This document shows positions 11,961 to 23,669 of a stretch of DNA of 64,000 nucleotides, piece by piece (within the stretch, counting starts at the first letter, position 1; every line of letters starts with the position of its first letter). The notes beneath the pieces are model-generated. The model was not told the DNA's origin. It did not search any database and was given only the letters and a program-made list of their open reading frames with translations. The position numbers and the translations under genes were made by a program. Origin of the DNA: Heterobilharzia americana (lineage: Eukaryota; Platyhelminthes; Trematoda; Strigeidida; Schistosomatidae); assembly GCA_944470555.2 (NCBI GenBank), contig OX104131.1, positions 15,120,515 to 15,184,514 on the forward strand. The letters are read 5' to 3'.

Positions 11961-13189
11961 TAGGTAGGACTTAATAGTCTTATTTGCGATGACTAAATGT
12001 GACTGATAAGCATAACGCTGTGGCGTTGTTGACGTAGTCACATACTGTGTGAACGAGCTATCTGTACTTGTGCACTAGAAGTACACACCATCCGATGCTT
12101 TGAGGAAAACGTATCTGGCTTCTAGTTTTGCATTTTGCTTCATCTTCCTCGCGCTGTCACTTTCGGCCTGCCTTTCTTATATTTCTTTCAGATATGGAAA
12201 CTATCCGTTGAATTTACATTTAGGAGTTGTCCTTGTGCTAACTCGACAGACGCGGAGGTCAGCCACTAATTAGTTGAACCTGTTGTATACCCACAGATAC
12301 GAGACCAAGAAGGAGTACAATAGCCCAGTCAGATGGAGTGACACATTTGCGAGTTCGTGCCAAGATATCGATGCGTTCCAGCTAACTGGTAAGAGGGTTG
12401 GTTACGAAAAATGCAACTTAACGCGATAGCGTGCCGAATGGCGATGATGCTTGACTAGATGCCCCCAGCTTAGCGAGCCCAGTGAAAACTATCAAGGTCA
12501 GCACCAATGTTGCATCTCGTCAAACCCTTAGCAATTGGTTCTGCAGAAGTGTGTGACGCTACTTTCAAAAGGTTATTTTATTTGCATCTTCTGCCAGGAC
12601 TATAAGGCATTCTTCTGTCCATCGACAACCAAATTCTATATCAATCCTTGACCAGCGTGAGACGGCATTTGGTTTCCCATTCAGAAAGCAAACTGTAGCG
12701 ACCTCCGTACATTGAACACTTTTAAAGTTATCAAAAAAACTTTAGTCTCATTAGCAAAAACCAGTCACCCGTAAACTTTGATCACCACTCTCAACTTATT
12801 CTCATCCTCTTCGTCCCAGATAACTTAACATAATATAAATGTGCAAAGCTTGTTTAAACACACCACCTATGTAAACAGTCGACAACTGCTTTTCGTTAGG
12901 CTTTCGAAATATCAACCTCAATGTCAATTTTATAGTTAGTGTTGATTTTTGAGTCACTCTCATTCTAAAAAGCAATGGGAATAAATAATTCTGAGAACAA
13001 AGATTTGCTGAAGCGCATAAAAGAGTGGAATTCTACAAGACTGGATTTATTTAAAATCTCTGAGCCTAATAAGGTAAGTTAGTAATTAAATGTAGCCTGA
13101 TTCTGTATTCTCTCATGAATTCAATGGATTTAAAATCGTATCCGTCTCCGGCTCACTTTAATTAGTTTACAGTAATAAGGATAGCAAGG
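11961..13189. other. No gene recognised
   Basis: No open frame of note, no recognisable RNA gene and no repeat family shared with the rest of the window was identified. Confidence 0.4.
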
Positions 13190-13249
13190 TTATCTTTCCA
13201 GACAGCACTTCGGGTTTTAGCCCGAAGCACTTTCGGGGGCTCTTACCAA

Positions 13250-13610
13250 ATTTCGTTGTTTCAACGTGTAAAACCTTTTCGAAAGCCTTACCAAATTAGG
13301 GAACGTAGTATCTACGGGAATTGTTTTGCCAAAAGCTGCTAATCATTCCCCTCTTGCTGTGAATAGGTTAGTTAAGCAGGAGTAACTAGCATGAATTTCA
13401 TAACGTAGACATATCAGAAGATTATGGTTCTCAAGGTAACTAAGCCGTTCTCCCCTTATAATCTTTATAACTTTCTTAATTATGCCAGTTAAGCTCACAG
13501 GACGATAATTTGGTGCCAGTTGGTCACTACTTACTTTGGAAACTGGGATGATCATGGCATCTTTACAGTCTCCTGGAGGCCAGACCTGATTGTCTAGCAA
13601 ACACTCCGGT
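13250..13610 (-). pseudogene. CR1-like reverse transcriptase entry, truncated
   Basis: The minus-strand frame at 13343-13600 includes WPPGDCKDAMIIPVSKV, NYRPVSLTGIIKKVIKII and a SCLTNL motif, in the order seen at the start of CR1/jockey RT domains. In a neighbouring frame it continues to IPVDTTFPNLVRLSKRF, corresponding to the PVDVIFLDFSKAF region. The remaining RT motifs, including the YVDD box, are absent. Confidence 0.8.
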
Positions 13611-14399
13611 AATGATTTGTGCCAAGAAAAATAACAGTCTGGTGTAAGGCAATGGGGCTAAGGGATTTTTCAGGCTTAAGGCTACTCAGTAGCGGAAACA
13701 CTAGGTCTCTTGTTATGTTTATCAGGTCCATTGGTCGAGCATTTTGGAGTAGTGAAACCTCCATCTACCGAGAAGACTGCATCAAAGTAGTTGGAGAGAT
13801 ATTCAGCTTTGGATTGATCAGACTCGGTCAACTCCTCTCAAGATGAGAGAAGAGATGAGAATGTATCCCTAACTTTAGTTCTCCTTCGAATACATGAGAG
13901 AAGTTGTTTTAGACACACCTGAGAGCTAACCACAAGTTTTCTCTTGTATCTTACTCTAGACCTCGTATTGCCTGATTTACACATATTCCTAACCTTGTAA
14001 CAGGCATTCCCAAATAATTCACCACCTGCTTCTAAAAGCGAAATCCATAGTTTTTCTTACTTCCTGAATGTTTCAATATCAAGGCAAGAGAGGTAACGAG
14101 AATGCCTACGTGACACTGACCACGACATCAGTGGCAGAGTTGTGCAGACAGACATAGCTCTAAACGTTACCCAAACCTCATTTACAGATACTTCTCATCA
14201 ACACTGTGGTACAGTGTATTTGCACACTGCCTGGTATCCAGCGTATCCATTCTACGCATTTTGTCTAGAACAAACTTAATCATAAACTGAGTCGTACTAA
14301 TGAAGGTTTAAACATATTACTGAGTGGTCACCATTGGATAACAGAAATAAGCGCTGGAGTCCAGCTACCTTCTCTCTTCGTGTACAGAAAATAAGTTAA

Positions 14400-15000
14400 G
14401 GATCGATGGATAATGCTCCAGACCAGAAGTAGCTCACTATCGAAGCAGTTGCTGAACGTAAAGATACGAGTTCCACCAACTTAGCGTGTGTTGTGTTTAG
14501 GTCACCTATTATCATACGTCTGCTAACATTACTGCATTCACGTATGTGGTTCAGTACGAAGTCATTTACTATGCAACATGAACTTGGGCAAATTAATCCA
14601 GTTTTGACTACATCATCACTTGACGGAACGTTTTGGCTTTTAAATTCGTATACACTCTTTTCATGTGATTTTGAGTATGCTGACCGTGCATTAAGTTCCT
14701 CATCAATGTACAGTAGAACTCCTCCTTTGTAGTTAATACTCTATCGGCCCTGAATCAGAAGTGCTTAGTGAGAAGAGGATTGGGATTCCCATCTTTTACA
14801 AACCATTTTTTGGTCACAGCAACTACGTCAGGTCTTGCTTCGCCAACTTAAACTCCTAGCTCTGATGTTTCGTTACCCAGGTTGTAGGCATTAGTATATA
14901 GTAAGATGTTTAGGGCATAACCCTGCTTGCCGATATAGGCCTTGTGAGCATTATTTTCTTCGACCTTCCCATTGGAAGAGCTGTAGGTTGATTATTTCCT
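14400..15000 (-). pseudogene. CR1-like endonuclease remnant
   Basis: On the minus strand, YKGGVLLYIDEELNARSAYS appears near 14660-14730, matching the Gly-rich strand of CR1 endonucleases. It is followed by a segment reading RMIIGDLNTTHAKLVEL near 14480-14520, the IGDFN-type motif of the family. The frame is broken on either side. The RT entry motifs follow at 13250-13610, as expected for this element type. Confidence 0.65.
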
Positions 15001-16140
15001 TATCTCTTTCTTGAACCTTTAGTTTGGTGTGGCCTGCCGTGTTTTTTCTGTCCTCAAGAAGCCAGTTCAAGCGAATGCAGACACTTGAAACACTCTTCTG
15101 ATGTTCGTTAACCAAAACGATATCCATCTCTTCTTAATTTCTTAAGACTACTTCCAAGATTCTTCCTGGTTCAGTTTCATTTTCGTCTCTTTTATCTTGT
15201 CTGACCACCTCACAGATATGCACCCTAGTTGACTTTTCTGTCGGGGTGTCCCGAATGGCGCCTAGAACTAAGTGCAGGTTGTGGCCATAATGCTTAATGG
15301 GGACGACATATTATGAGATTTTCTGTGTTGGGTGGGGTTTTCTGGGCTTCTTATTGACAACCTTTGAGATATGGATGTGTCTTAGCAGTGGAACTGAAGG
15401 TAATTGAAGGTTCCTGGAGACAGTCCTCTCAGCCTTACTCCGTCGAAGCGACATTATTAGACTAGTTGCTGAGTTTTAAGTGGCAGGTTGTGTCCACTAT
15501 GGGAGCCCAGTGGCGCTTTTTGAGTTTCTCTTACGATGAATTTATATCTTGCAAGCAGGCATATCCAACTCTTCCAACTCAGTTTCAACCTGGTTAGTGT
15601 TTGATTTTTTGCTGAACCCAACCCCTATGACAATGGCTGCACCATCGTCTGAAGCTTCATTGGTTGCATTTGAAAGATCAGATATAGACAATTCCTGGAT
15701 AAGGATAGGCATTGGTTTGCAATAAGTGTTGCACATGCACCTGGCAGTAAGTTTAGTGCAAAATTAATATTTAAATCGTGTAAAGTCAGTACCAAATGCC
15801 ATGGCTGTCACATCGCAGCTGCTTATCCACAGGATATGGGTATTCCGGTCAAACACAGACAATTTTGTGGTAAGGCATTTTGACGAAGTCGAACACAAAT
15901 GGTCACTAAGAATGGTATCTCAGAAAAATGTTTAATAGCTGAAAACATAAAACTTGGAGCGACGGTGATGAATGAAGCTTAGCGGTATTAAAAAATAGAT
16001 AGATATCGAAATCCAGTTTGGACTAAATAGTTTGAAAAGATATTGTGGTCTTGAGTAATTGATATTTATTGTTTTGGTATTTGTATTTCCTAATGGATGT
16101 AAATCAAAGAGGAATTTGAGGGAGTTGTAGGGATTTGGAA

Positions 16141-16262
16141 ATATTTCAAGTTGTTACTCATCGTAGACTGACATAAGTTGGAGGAACAAAGGAAACCTGG
16201 GAGCACTGGACAGCTGTTTCATCCTAGTATGGGGCTCCTCAGCAGTGTGCACCCACTGACGT
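16141..16262 (-). repeat. Hammerhead-bearing repeat, tRNA-like half missing
   Basis: Member of a family seen at least seven times in the window. A complete unit has a tRNA-like promoter region followed by a hammerhead motif, both on the same strand. Here only the hammerhead half and its downstream flank are present. Confidence 0.7.
16205..16252 (-). ncRNA. Hammerhead ribozyme, intact catalytic core
   Basis: On the minus strand the order is: stem I strand CACTG, core CTGAGGA (16236-16242), stem II with an ATACTA-type loop, core GAAA (16217-16220), a self-complementary stem III ACAGCTGT, C17 at 16209 and stem I return strand CAGTG. All conserved core bases of a hammerhead are present, including A15.1-U16.1 and a C at the cleavage position. 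Stem I pairs over 5 bp. Stem II has one C-A mismatch caused by a GCCCC for GTCCC change. Predicted cleavage is between 16209 and 16208. SM-alpha retroposons of schistosomes and some Penelope-like elements are known to carry hammerheads; assignment to a named family is inferred. Confidence 0.75.
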
Positions 16263-17314
16263 TTCGCTGAAGTTACAGACAATAACTTTGACCAAGCTAT
16301 TAACAATAAATACCAAAACATCAGTTAAAACAAATTTGTTCTGTTTTACATTCTTTGAGAAATGCAAACAGGAAAATAATCAAGATGAAAAATATTTCAC
16401 GACAACACAGAAAGTAGCTGGACTCCTTAAAAGTCCTCATTACAGTTCAGAAGCTATTTGAGTGAACAAAGAATATTCTTTTCGTCAACTTCTACTTCAG
16501 GTACTAGTAGGCACCCGACTCCAAATCCTGTAAAGTAGAAAAGCGGTGGCAAACAGAATTAAACAACCGGAGTTATGTGTTCAGAAAAAGTGGGTGTTAT
16601 AGTTACAACTACTTTGACCCTGTCCGATGTTTGTAAATTACTTAGTTTCTTAACCTATATAGCTTAGTTTACAACTTCTACATAATAGACATCCTCTTAT
16701 CTCTATGATATGAGATAATTTTATCACCTTCTCTTAGCCTGTTTTATCTCTAGAACGAGCAGCATATTATTGCGCTATTATTCCCTAAGTTATCTGTCCT
16801 TGTTTTTATGTATCCAACTTTCATGCACACATTCCTATTGTTACATTAAACTATTCTGTTACTTAAGCTGTATGACCGTTTAGACAATCAGTTACTTTGA
16901 ATTGAATCCCAGTAATAATTGATTCTGACATTAACGTTCAGGCAAGAATTTTCTGGAGAGAAGTCCCCAGTTGTATGGTATTAATTACAAACTGTTAGGC
17001 GAAACATCAGTATTATTCATAAAAAAAATACTCAATATGCATATATTACTAAAAGACCTGAAGAAGTTACCTAAAAGTCTATTCTTTATTCATTTAGAAC
17101 GTTGAGCGTTGAAAAAGAGACTTGGGAACAGGCAAAATATGAATTTTACCTGAACTGTTTCAAGTTACAGCTTACCGTAATGATTTCAACGTCATCTACA
17201 CATAAAAGTCACTTTTATGTTAATGCTTGTGCCATCCCTAACCGACCGGTCTTTGTTGACATAAAGGCTCCTACGCGGAAACCCGAATATTACCAATCAT
17301 TTCAATTTTATAGT
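16263..17314. other. No gene recognised
   Basis: AT-rich, with one 74-codon open frame at 17102-17326 that has no recognisable domain. No repeat shared with the window was identified. Confidence 0.4.
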
Positions 17315-17500
17315 AATGGTGGATAGTGGCTAGCAGTGGAATCCAGGACGGGTATTTAGTTCCATTTGAGCCTTATCAGCTGGATGTGCCTGCCTCCCAG
17401 TGAGCGATTTCGTCCCTACTAGGACTTGAACTCGAGACCGGCGCTTCAGATGCAAGAACGTTACCCACTAGGTCATTGTGACTACCATTGTGGCTATCAT
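17315..17500 (-). mobile_element. SM-alpha-like SINE (tRNA-like head plus decayed hammerhead)
   Basis: Minus strand: an A-box-like TGACCTAGTGGGTAACG, a B-box-like GAGTTCAAGTCC, then a hammerhead region. Stem I is perfect (ATCCAG with CTGGAT), but the core reads CTGATAA (17373-17379) instead of CTGATGA, and the GAAA box is lost. The tRNA-like order and hammerhead place it with SM-alpha retroposons. Confidence 0.7.
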
Positions 17501-17769
17501 GACTCTTAGATGAAGATAGTAACTGGGTCAAGAGTCGTTATTTTATTAAAAAGCAGGTAACGTTTTGGCATTACTGTTTAAACTCATGAGGCTGGTTCAG
17601 GACCTAAGTATATCGATTTACTATTCAAGAGTAGATAGTGTAATAATAGGAATAGATTGACTGCCCCACTCAGTATCACATTCTCAACAATGTGCTGATG
17701 TATTACAATTAAATTTTCCCAAATCAAACTATCAGTGACGTAAAAAAAGAGAAGTACGCTTAGCAACGT

Positions 17770-17945
17770 TGTGCACATTCATGTAGTAGGCAATGAGCCT
17801 CGTTGTATGACGGCTAATGGACAGAACCTGGCTCCCAAACCTCTGTTGGTGGTGTGAAGTTCGAAGCCGCGACCCACTGGTTGAACGTCATCTCTGTAAA
17901 CCAGTGAGCTAAAACTCCAATTATCCGTGATTTACAGCAGTATGC
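17770..17945 (-). mobile_element. tRNA-derived SINE without hammerhead
   Basis: Minus strand: a head with a GAGCTCACTGGTTTACAG-type A box and a GAAGTTCGAA-like region, followed by a conserved tail containing GCTCCCAAACC-like and CATTGCCTACT-like parts. The same arrangement recurs at 23165-23330, 27330-27490 and 47600-47760. No protein is encoded; transcription by RNA polymerase III is inferred from the boxes. Confidence 0.6.
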
Positions 17946-17949
17946 CATA

Positions 17950-18005
17950 TTGTGTTAGATGACCGTGAAACTTGGCCGCTGAAAATAAACGATTCACTAA
18001 GTCTT
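17950..18005 (+). repeat. Tiny RTE tail fragment
   Basis: A short stretch encodes a TVKLGR/CETWPLK-like segment in broken frame, as in the RTE tails at 26430 and 46430. Too short for certainty. Confidence 0.35.
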
Positions 18006-19025
18006 TCTGTGTACTGTTGTTAATTCATTCGCCTGCATTTGTTTTGATGGCTACCAGACAATAAGGGAAACGATGGTTGAATATACTGACTTATTTGTCA
18101 CGAGATTGATCGTAGTGACACAGATACATCCATGCCATATGTACATCACACTCATGTACTCCTTTTGTCTATTAGATTTGTAAAGCTGTTGCTATAGTTA
18201 TCTATTTCTTTGTCAATCATATCGCCTGATTTTCTTTCAATAACTCAATAGGAAATATGTCAACTTGGACTTACAGACAGCTTTACTAGTTAACTAAATG
18301 ATCATCATAATTCTTTCGTCATGGAGATGATAAAAGTATGCCCGTTTACACCAGCCATCAAACCAAACACAACTACACTATCCCCCTGCCTTGACTTGTA
18401 GGTAAGGTATAATTGCATCGGTTGAAGAGCATAGACGGTGAAGTAGAATGAGTATACTATGTTAACGAAAGCTCTGTCGACAAACTGAACTAGGTGTACA
18501 ACAGCTTACGCGAATCACATGTCCAAACAGGAAAACCGAAAATGCCCACCTTCATGATTTCCCTTCGACCTTTCAAAAGTAACTCTTCTGCTTTTCAATC
18601 CTGCCCAAAATATAGTCTGACCGACCTAGATTGTGTGGATGAGATACTTTTGCGAAGCGAAATAATTAGTGGAATTCAGAATCTCGTAAATTATTTGGGC
18701 AAAATACTGATAACATTTCACATATTCCTGACGCCTGCTTATTATATTATGATGCTCCGATTCTAGTCTGTATTAATACCTAAGCTAGTCTTTGTAAGGA
18801 TCTTAGCACACAAAGAACTCTCGCTGGATATCTGCAAGTTGTTTTCTCACTAGCTAAGCATCTAATTGTCCGTCTGAAACTGATTGCACCAGTTAGCAAG
18901 TTACCTCATTCACTTCAAGGTGTTGAGATATGGATGCTAATGGTCGACGGTAGAATGCTGCTAACATTTCGATAAGGCAGTCCTCACATAATTGCAGTCA
19001 TACAGTGCCAGTGTAAAGTGAGCAA
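18006..19025 (+). other. No gene recognised; possible CR1-like trace
   Basis: A 90-codon frame at 18494-18766 includes NLVNYLGKILITF, which faintly recalls the ARK..GFI region before the tail of CR1 RTs. The match is too weak to annotate as an element. Confidence 0.25.
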
Positions 19026-19029
19026 TTAT

Positions 19030-19180
19030 AAGGGAGGGGAGCTATGTCTCATTGGTCTAGAAATATGACTTTCAACCAGTGGACAAGGGGTTCAAGCCTC
19101 GCTTCATTTACCAAGGGTGAGACAGCCAGGTTTCATTATTAGCCCTCACACAACAGGTATGGCTCACTGAAAACTGTCCG
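19030..19180 (+). mobile_element. tRNA-derived SINE without hammerhead
   Basis: Plus strand copy: a tRNA-like head with ATTGGTCTAGAAATATGAC, then CCAGTGG and the B-box-like GGGTTCAAGCCTC, followed by a short tail. Resembles the minus-strand copy at 23165-23330 in the head. Confidence 0.5.
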
Positions 19181-19924
19181 AAGCGAAAAAAGCTGATGGG
19201 TACATTCAAATATCTTTTTAAAAATTATTTTCAGTTGCCGACGAAGACTTAGATATTCTGCTGCGGAAAGTACCTCAATCAGTAAGGCTGTTCTAAGTAT
19301 ATCAAGCCACTAATCACTACTGAGACATCTTGACTCGAATAGGCTAACATTAAAAAGGGGTCAGAGTGTAATACACTATAACCTAGCAGTAATTCATGAG
19401 GCTATCAGGTTGTGTCAACAAGTGCAGACTTAATCACTAAATCCCTGAAGACGACGAGAATTAGCGATGAGTGATAGAGCGGAATCAATCACCATGTATT
19501 CTATGTCTTTAGTCTATCTCTTTAAAAAGTTGCACGGTTACTATCAAGTATATTGACGGTTATAATGGATGAACGTTGTTAGTAACAAAAAATTAATGTG
19601 AATAAAGTCCTTCTACACTGAGCATAACCCATTTATGAAGTAGGACCCCAATGAAAGCCTTTTTGACTCACCTGGAAACACCCTACACTGTTATCTTCTT
19701 TTTTTCGTAGAAAAAGAATTATTGGAAATGTTTATTTTCTTGCTAGTTGCCAGTGATGTCTGTGTGGTATAATTCTACTGTCAGTCTCAACTAATAAATA
19801 AAGCAGTCAACACATCCGCACCTAGTAATAATCGAGTTCTTGGAATTAGAAATATTATCCAGCTTTCGAAATGTTTAGTTTATTGTAGATATTTATTTTA
19901 ACACTTATATAACATACTCTAAGT
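19181..19924. other. No gene recognised
   Basis: No coding or RNA signal was seen. Confidence 0.4.
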
Positions 19925-20077
19925 GAAATAGATTTTTAAAAATCCCGGTGAGATGAAAAAATAAATTTCTGACGTCTTTCAGCTTCATAGAAATAGCTTC
20001 TTCAGAGAATACAGGTCTTATTTTCCATGTCAGAAATTTATTTTTCCATCTCATTGAGATTTTAAAAAATATATTTC
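19925..20077. repeat. Hairpin-forming inverted repeat, 49-bp arms
   Basis: The arms 19925-19973 and 20029-20077 are inverted copies, matching at about 43 of 49 positions around a 55-base spacer. It may be a small foldback element or an inverted fragment of a larger repeat. It ends 5 bases before the target duplication of the SR2-like fragment. Confidence 0.8.
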
Positions 20078-20081
20078 ATTT

Positions 20082-20093
20082 ATATTCCAAATT
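20082..20093. repeat. Target-site duplication, left (12 bp)
   Basis: Identical over 12 bases to 20653-20664, flanking the 5'-truncated SR2-like fragment. Confidence 0.85.
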
Positions 20094-20652
20094 GTCAAAG
20101 TCAGAATCGGAAAAGCAAGACAGGCGTTCATTAGCCTGAAACCAATGTGGAGATCTTCTGCACTCAGCATGCAGAACAAGATACGGATTTTCAACACCAA
20201 CGTCAAGTCAGAGCTTCTGTATGGTTCAGAGACTTGGCGCGTTACAAAAGGCATTTCCAATAAACTACAGACATTCATCAACAACTGCTTACGCTCGCTA
20301 CTGAAGAGAAAGAATAAGCAACAAGGAACTCTGGCCAAGTAACGAACCAACCAAGAACCTATCACCCAACAAATATGCAGTGGAAGGAAGTGGAGATGGA
20401 TTGGCCATGCACTGAGAAGGCCGACTGAGGACATCACGCGTCAGGCCAGTTGCTCGGGTGGAATCCCTATGGGAAGCGACGAGTTGGACGTCCAAGGGTG
20501 ACATGGAGGAGGTCGTGCGAGGAGAAATGAGAGCTTGTGGGCTGTCGTGGACCAGGTTGAAAAGATTCAGAGAAGAGCGTAGAATGGAGACGTGCTAGTG
20601 AAGCCCTATGTTCCACTAGGAACCCAAGGGACTAATAATAATAATAATAATA
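20094..20652 (+). mobile_element. SR2-like element, 5'-truncated 3' end
   Basis: About 560 bases containing only the RTE C-terminal tail region. The frame at 20145-20342 has NKIRIFNTNVKSELLYGSETWRVTK and FINNCLRSLLKRKN, closely matching the tails of the two long copies. It ends in (TAA)n at 20631-20652. The perfect 12-bp target duplication and intact end show a normal 5'-truncated insertion. Confidence 0.9.
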
Positions 20653-20664
20653 ATATTCCAAATT
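20653..20664. repeat. Target-site duplication, right (12 bp)
   Basis: Partner of 20082-20093, directly after the (TAA)n tail. Confidence 0.85.
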
Positions 20665-21958
20665 ACCCAATGCTCAACTTATTCAACTGTATTAGCTCAA
20701 ATTTTGGTTCTGAAGTTGACAAAACTTATAATATAATATGCGTTTTTACTAGATAACTACACTAATCAACCTTTCTCTATGACATTACGTAATCTTTGTT
20801 GACAGCAATACCACAGTATTAAATAGTTGACTAAATTAAGGACCTCGATCGCAAAAATCTTTCTATTTTATGGTGGAAATAAAACAGATGATTATAGGAA
20901 TAAGAACTGAAGTTGTTGTAGTTTTGCTGATTGTGCTGCCTAACTGTTAAGATGTCATTAGCTGAAACATAGCTTACGCTCACAACTTACTGTTAGGGGC
21001 AGTCAAATGTGTGAATCCATCAACTATTGGTCTTCTCATTCCTTATGTAGACGATATTTTAGAATTTGCAAGATGAAGTACACTTAAGCTAAGTGGAAAG
21101 TTCAGTTTTCTAGCCTACCACATCCCTTGAAAACTCAGAAAAAGAAAATCAACAAGAATATAAATTTATTGAAAACAAACCAAGAGGAAGATATGACAAA
21201 CAAATGAAGTCTAACATAATATTCAAACATTCTAATGTGATTGATTATGAACCTTGTCACGAACAGTCTCCAACAACTGATTTCTGACACTTAAAACCCT
21301 AAATAAGCCAGATTGACAAACACTGATTCAATGGGTTAGTGCAACAAACATTTTTGGCTTCATATTTTTGCTTCAGTTACTGTTAGACTCCCAATTTTTG
21401 AATAATGTGTGGAGGTACGACTAAGTGCTGTTAGCAACTGGTTCTTAACTTCGGAGTCTGAGTACCTCGGTTTGTGCAGCTCAGTAGTATCATAGACTAT
21501 TAGTTGTTAACTGGATAACTTGAAGTCTCTAACCATCGCACAAGTACACTAATCTGATACCCTTCGGGATATGCGTATTTTGTCTTTTTACACTCACTTG
21601 TTACTTCTCCATTTCTATCATTCTTCATGTCTACCTTAATACATTGGTACTTGTAGTTTCCAATTTTCAGTGGATGCTTTTCTGAATCTTTCAGTACTAA
21701 TTTCCATGCGGTTGATCAGAGCTCCCCGTTGATGTGAGATAATAATGCAGAATGATTTGTTTTAGCTCAAGGTCGGCATTTCAGTCATCATAGATAAGGC
21801 ATTTGTGAATAAGTCCTAAACCCAGAATGACTGTAGTACTTATCATTATTTGTTGCATTTTACCACTTGTCACCTTTATCGAGTACTTAAACAAAACTTG
21901 CATTGGGAATGACTACAGGAACCGTAAAGGTGGTCACATAATCTTAACACACTTACCC
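20665..21958. other. No gene recognised
   Basis: AT-rich, without a supported gene. A YVDDIL string near 21045 on the + strand stands in no wider RT context and is not annotated. Confidence 0.4.
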
Positions 21959-21972
21959 AAGACGTAGAGCAT
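21959..21972. repeat. Target-site duplication, left (14 bp)
   Basis: Identical over 14 bases to 22702-22715, flanking the minus-strand SR2-like fragment. Confidence 0.85.
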
Positions 21973-22701
21973 TATTATTATCATTAGTCCCTTGGGTTCC
22001 TAATGGAACATAGGGCTTCAGTAGCACGTCTCCATTCCACTCTGCTCTCTGAAATATTTTGAACCTGGTTCCACGATAGCCCAGAAGCTCTCATTTCCTC
22101 CTCTCACGATCTCCTCCATGTCACCTCACATCGACGCCCAACTCGTCGCTTCCCATAGGGATTCCACCCGAGCAACTGGCCTGACGCGTGATGTCCACAG
22201 TCGGCCTTCTCAGTGTATGCCCAATCCATCTCCACTTCCTTCCACTGCATATTTGTTGGGTGATAGGTTCTTGGTTGGTTCGTTACTTGGCCAGAGTTCC
22301 TTGTTGCTTATTCTTTCTGGCATCCATCTGATCTTCAGTAGCGAGAGCGTAGGCAGTTGTTGATGAATGTCTGCAGTCGTTTATTGGAAATCCCTTTTGT
22401 AACGCGCCAAGTCTCTGAACCATACAGAAGCACTGACTTGACGTTGGTGTTGAAAATCCGGATCTTGTTCCACATGCTGAGTGCAGAAGATCTCCACACT
22501 GGTTTCAGTTAATCAACGCCTGTCTTGATTTTCCGATCCTGCCTGGCTTTGACGCCGTGGTCTGTGCCGCCTGTAGTTGAAACAGTGCTTCCTAGATAGG
22601 TGAAGGAGGTTACTGCCTTTAAGTTTATCCCGTTGATGGTGACTGGAGTTTGTTGTTGTTTTGGGGTGTTGGTGCGGTATCTTCATTATATTCTGTCTTC
22701 T
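21973..22701 (-). mobile_element. SR2-like element, 5'-truncated 3' end
   Basis: About 730 bases on the minus strand, with the ATT-rich tail (complement of (TAA)n) at 21973-21984. It covers the tail region from just after the missing RT palm to the 3' end, and is very similar to 8661-9380. Bounded by a perfect 14-bp target duplication, so it is an independent 5'-truncated insertion. Confidence 0.9.
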
Positions 22702-22715
22702 AAGACGTAGAGCAT
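22702..22715. repeat. Target-site duplication, right (14 bp)
   Basis: Partner of 21959-21972. Confidence 0.85.
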
Positions 22716-23160
22716 AATAAATCATAAAAGTATGCCCTAAAATTCTACTTTAAAAAGAGGTTATCATTTTATTGACTGATGCATGCATCTATATTGATTG
22801 GTCACCTGAGAGGAACCAATTTCATGTTGTTCACTCCTATGTGTTGAACAAATTATCTCGATCATATCTGTAATGTGATCATCAAGCTAGGGAACTTACC
22901 ATCACGGTGCACTTCAATATCAAGTAACCCATTGTATGACTGGCGAAACATAAGCATAACTAAAGAGAAATCTGTTATGACCAATGTTAATTGATAAGCC
23001 AAAAGGATATAACTAATATGGAAAAACATAGTCTTTCCAAAAGATGTGAAACTCAATATTTTGGCATAACACTGAGTGACTTTAAAAGTCAGTCTAGCAA
23101 CTACTAAATTGAGCAATCATGTTTCTTTGAAAGTTGGTTTATTGCGTAAAATGATAAAAA
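22716..23160. other. No gene recognised
   Basis: An 84-codon minus-strand frame (22862-23116) has hydrophobic stretches but no recognisable domain; probably chance. Confidence 0.35.
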
Positions 23161-23164
23161 TAAC

Positions 23165-23330
23165 TGCACTCAGTAGTCTCAAGCAGTGGATGGTGGGTCA
23201 CACCCACTGACTGAGGGCTAATGACACAACGTAACTGCGTAAACAATGTAGGTGGAGCGGGACTTCAACCTGTAACCCACTGGTTGGAAGTCATCTCCTT
23301 AAACCAATGAACCACGAAAAAACTTGTTAG
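23165..23330 (-). mobile_element. tRNA-derived SINE without hammerhead
   Basis: Minus strand head GTGGTTCATTGGTTTAAGG followed by CCAGTGGGTTACAGGTTGAAG and a GTCCCGC end, parallel to the 17770, 27330 and 47600 copies. Confidence 0.6.
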
Positions 23331-23669
23331 ATATTATATTATTTGTAAGAATGACCTTTAAAGCCACTTATATTACTTGTCAACAGTCTTGAGAAAGCAC
23401 ACCATCGTTTTGAAAATCTAGGATATTTGCTCTGAAATATCCACGTCATCGTCGACCTTCTGTATTATCAAAATCCAATCTCATATACTTGGATCACGAC
23501 AAAAGACTCGACGTGAAATTTAGTTACAAAATACAGTTGGTGATGATAATTTTCTGGTGTTTTCCGAGCTATGGAGTTTGTTTTTGGACGATTCATCACC
23601 AAGCTGAGTGAATTCCTCAGCATTTACTTTATGAAGAAGTGAAGCATCCTCAAGTTGCATGAATATTTA

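Larger units (their letters stand above)
13190..15960 (-). mobile_element. CR1-like non-LTR retrotransposon, degraded (copy C)
   Basis: The minus strand carries an endonuclease remnant (about 14400-15000) followed by an RT entry (13250-13610). The palm box and tail are not found at lower coordinates, so the copy seems 3' truncated or replaced near 13190. The higher-coordinate part (15000-15960) may be 5' sequence or a first ORF (15542-15736), but has no firm motif. Confidence 0.65.

Noticed and set aside
21040..21070. YVDDIL on the + strand
   Set aside because: A stop follows soon after and no other RT motif is found nearby.
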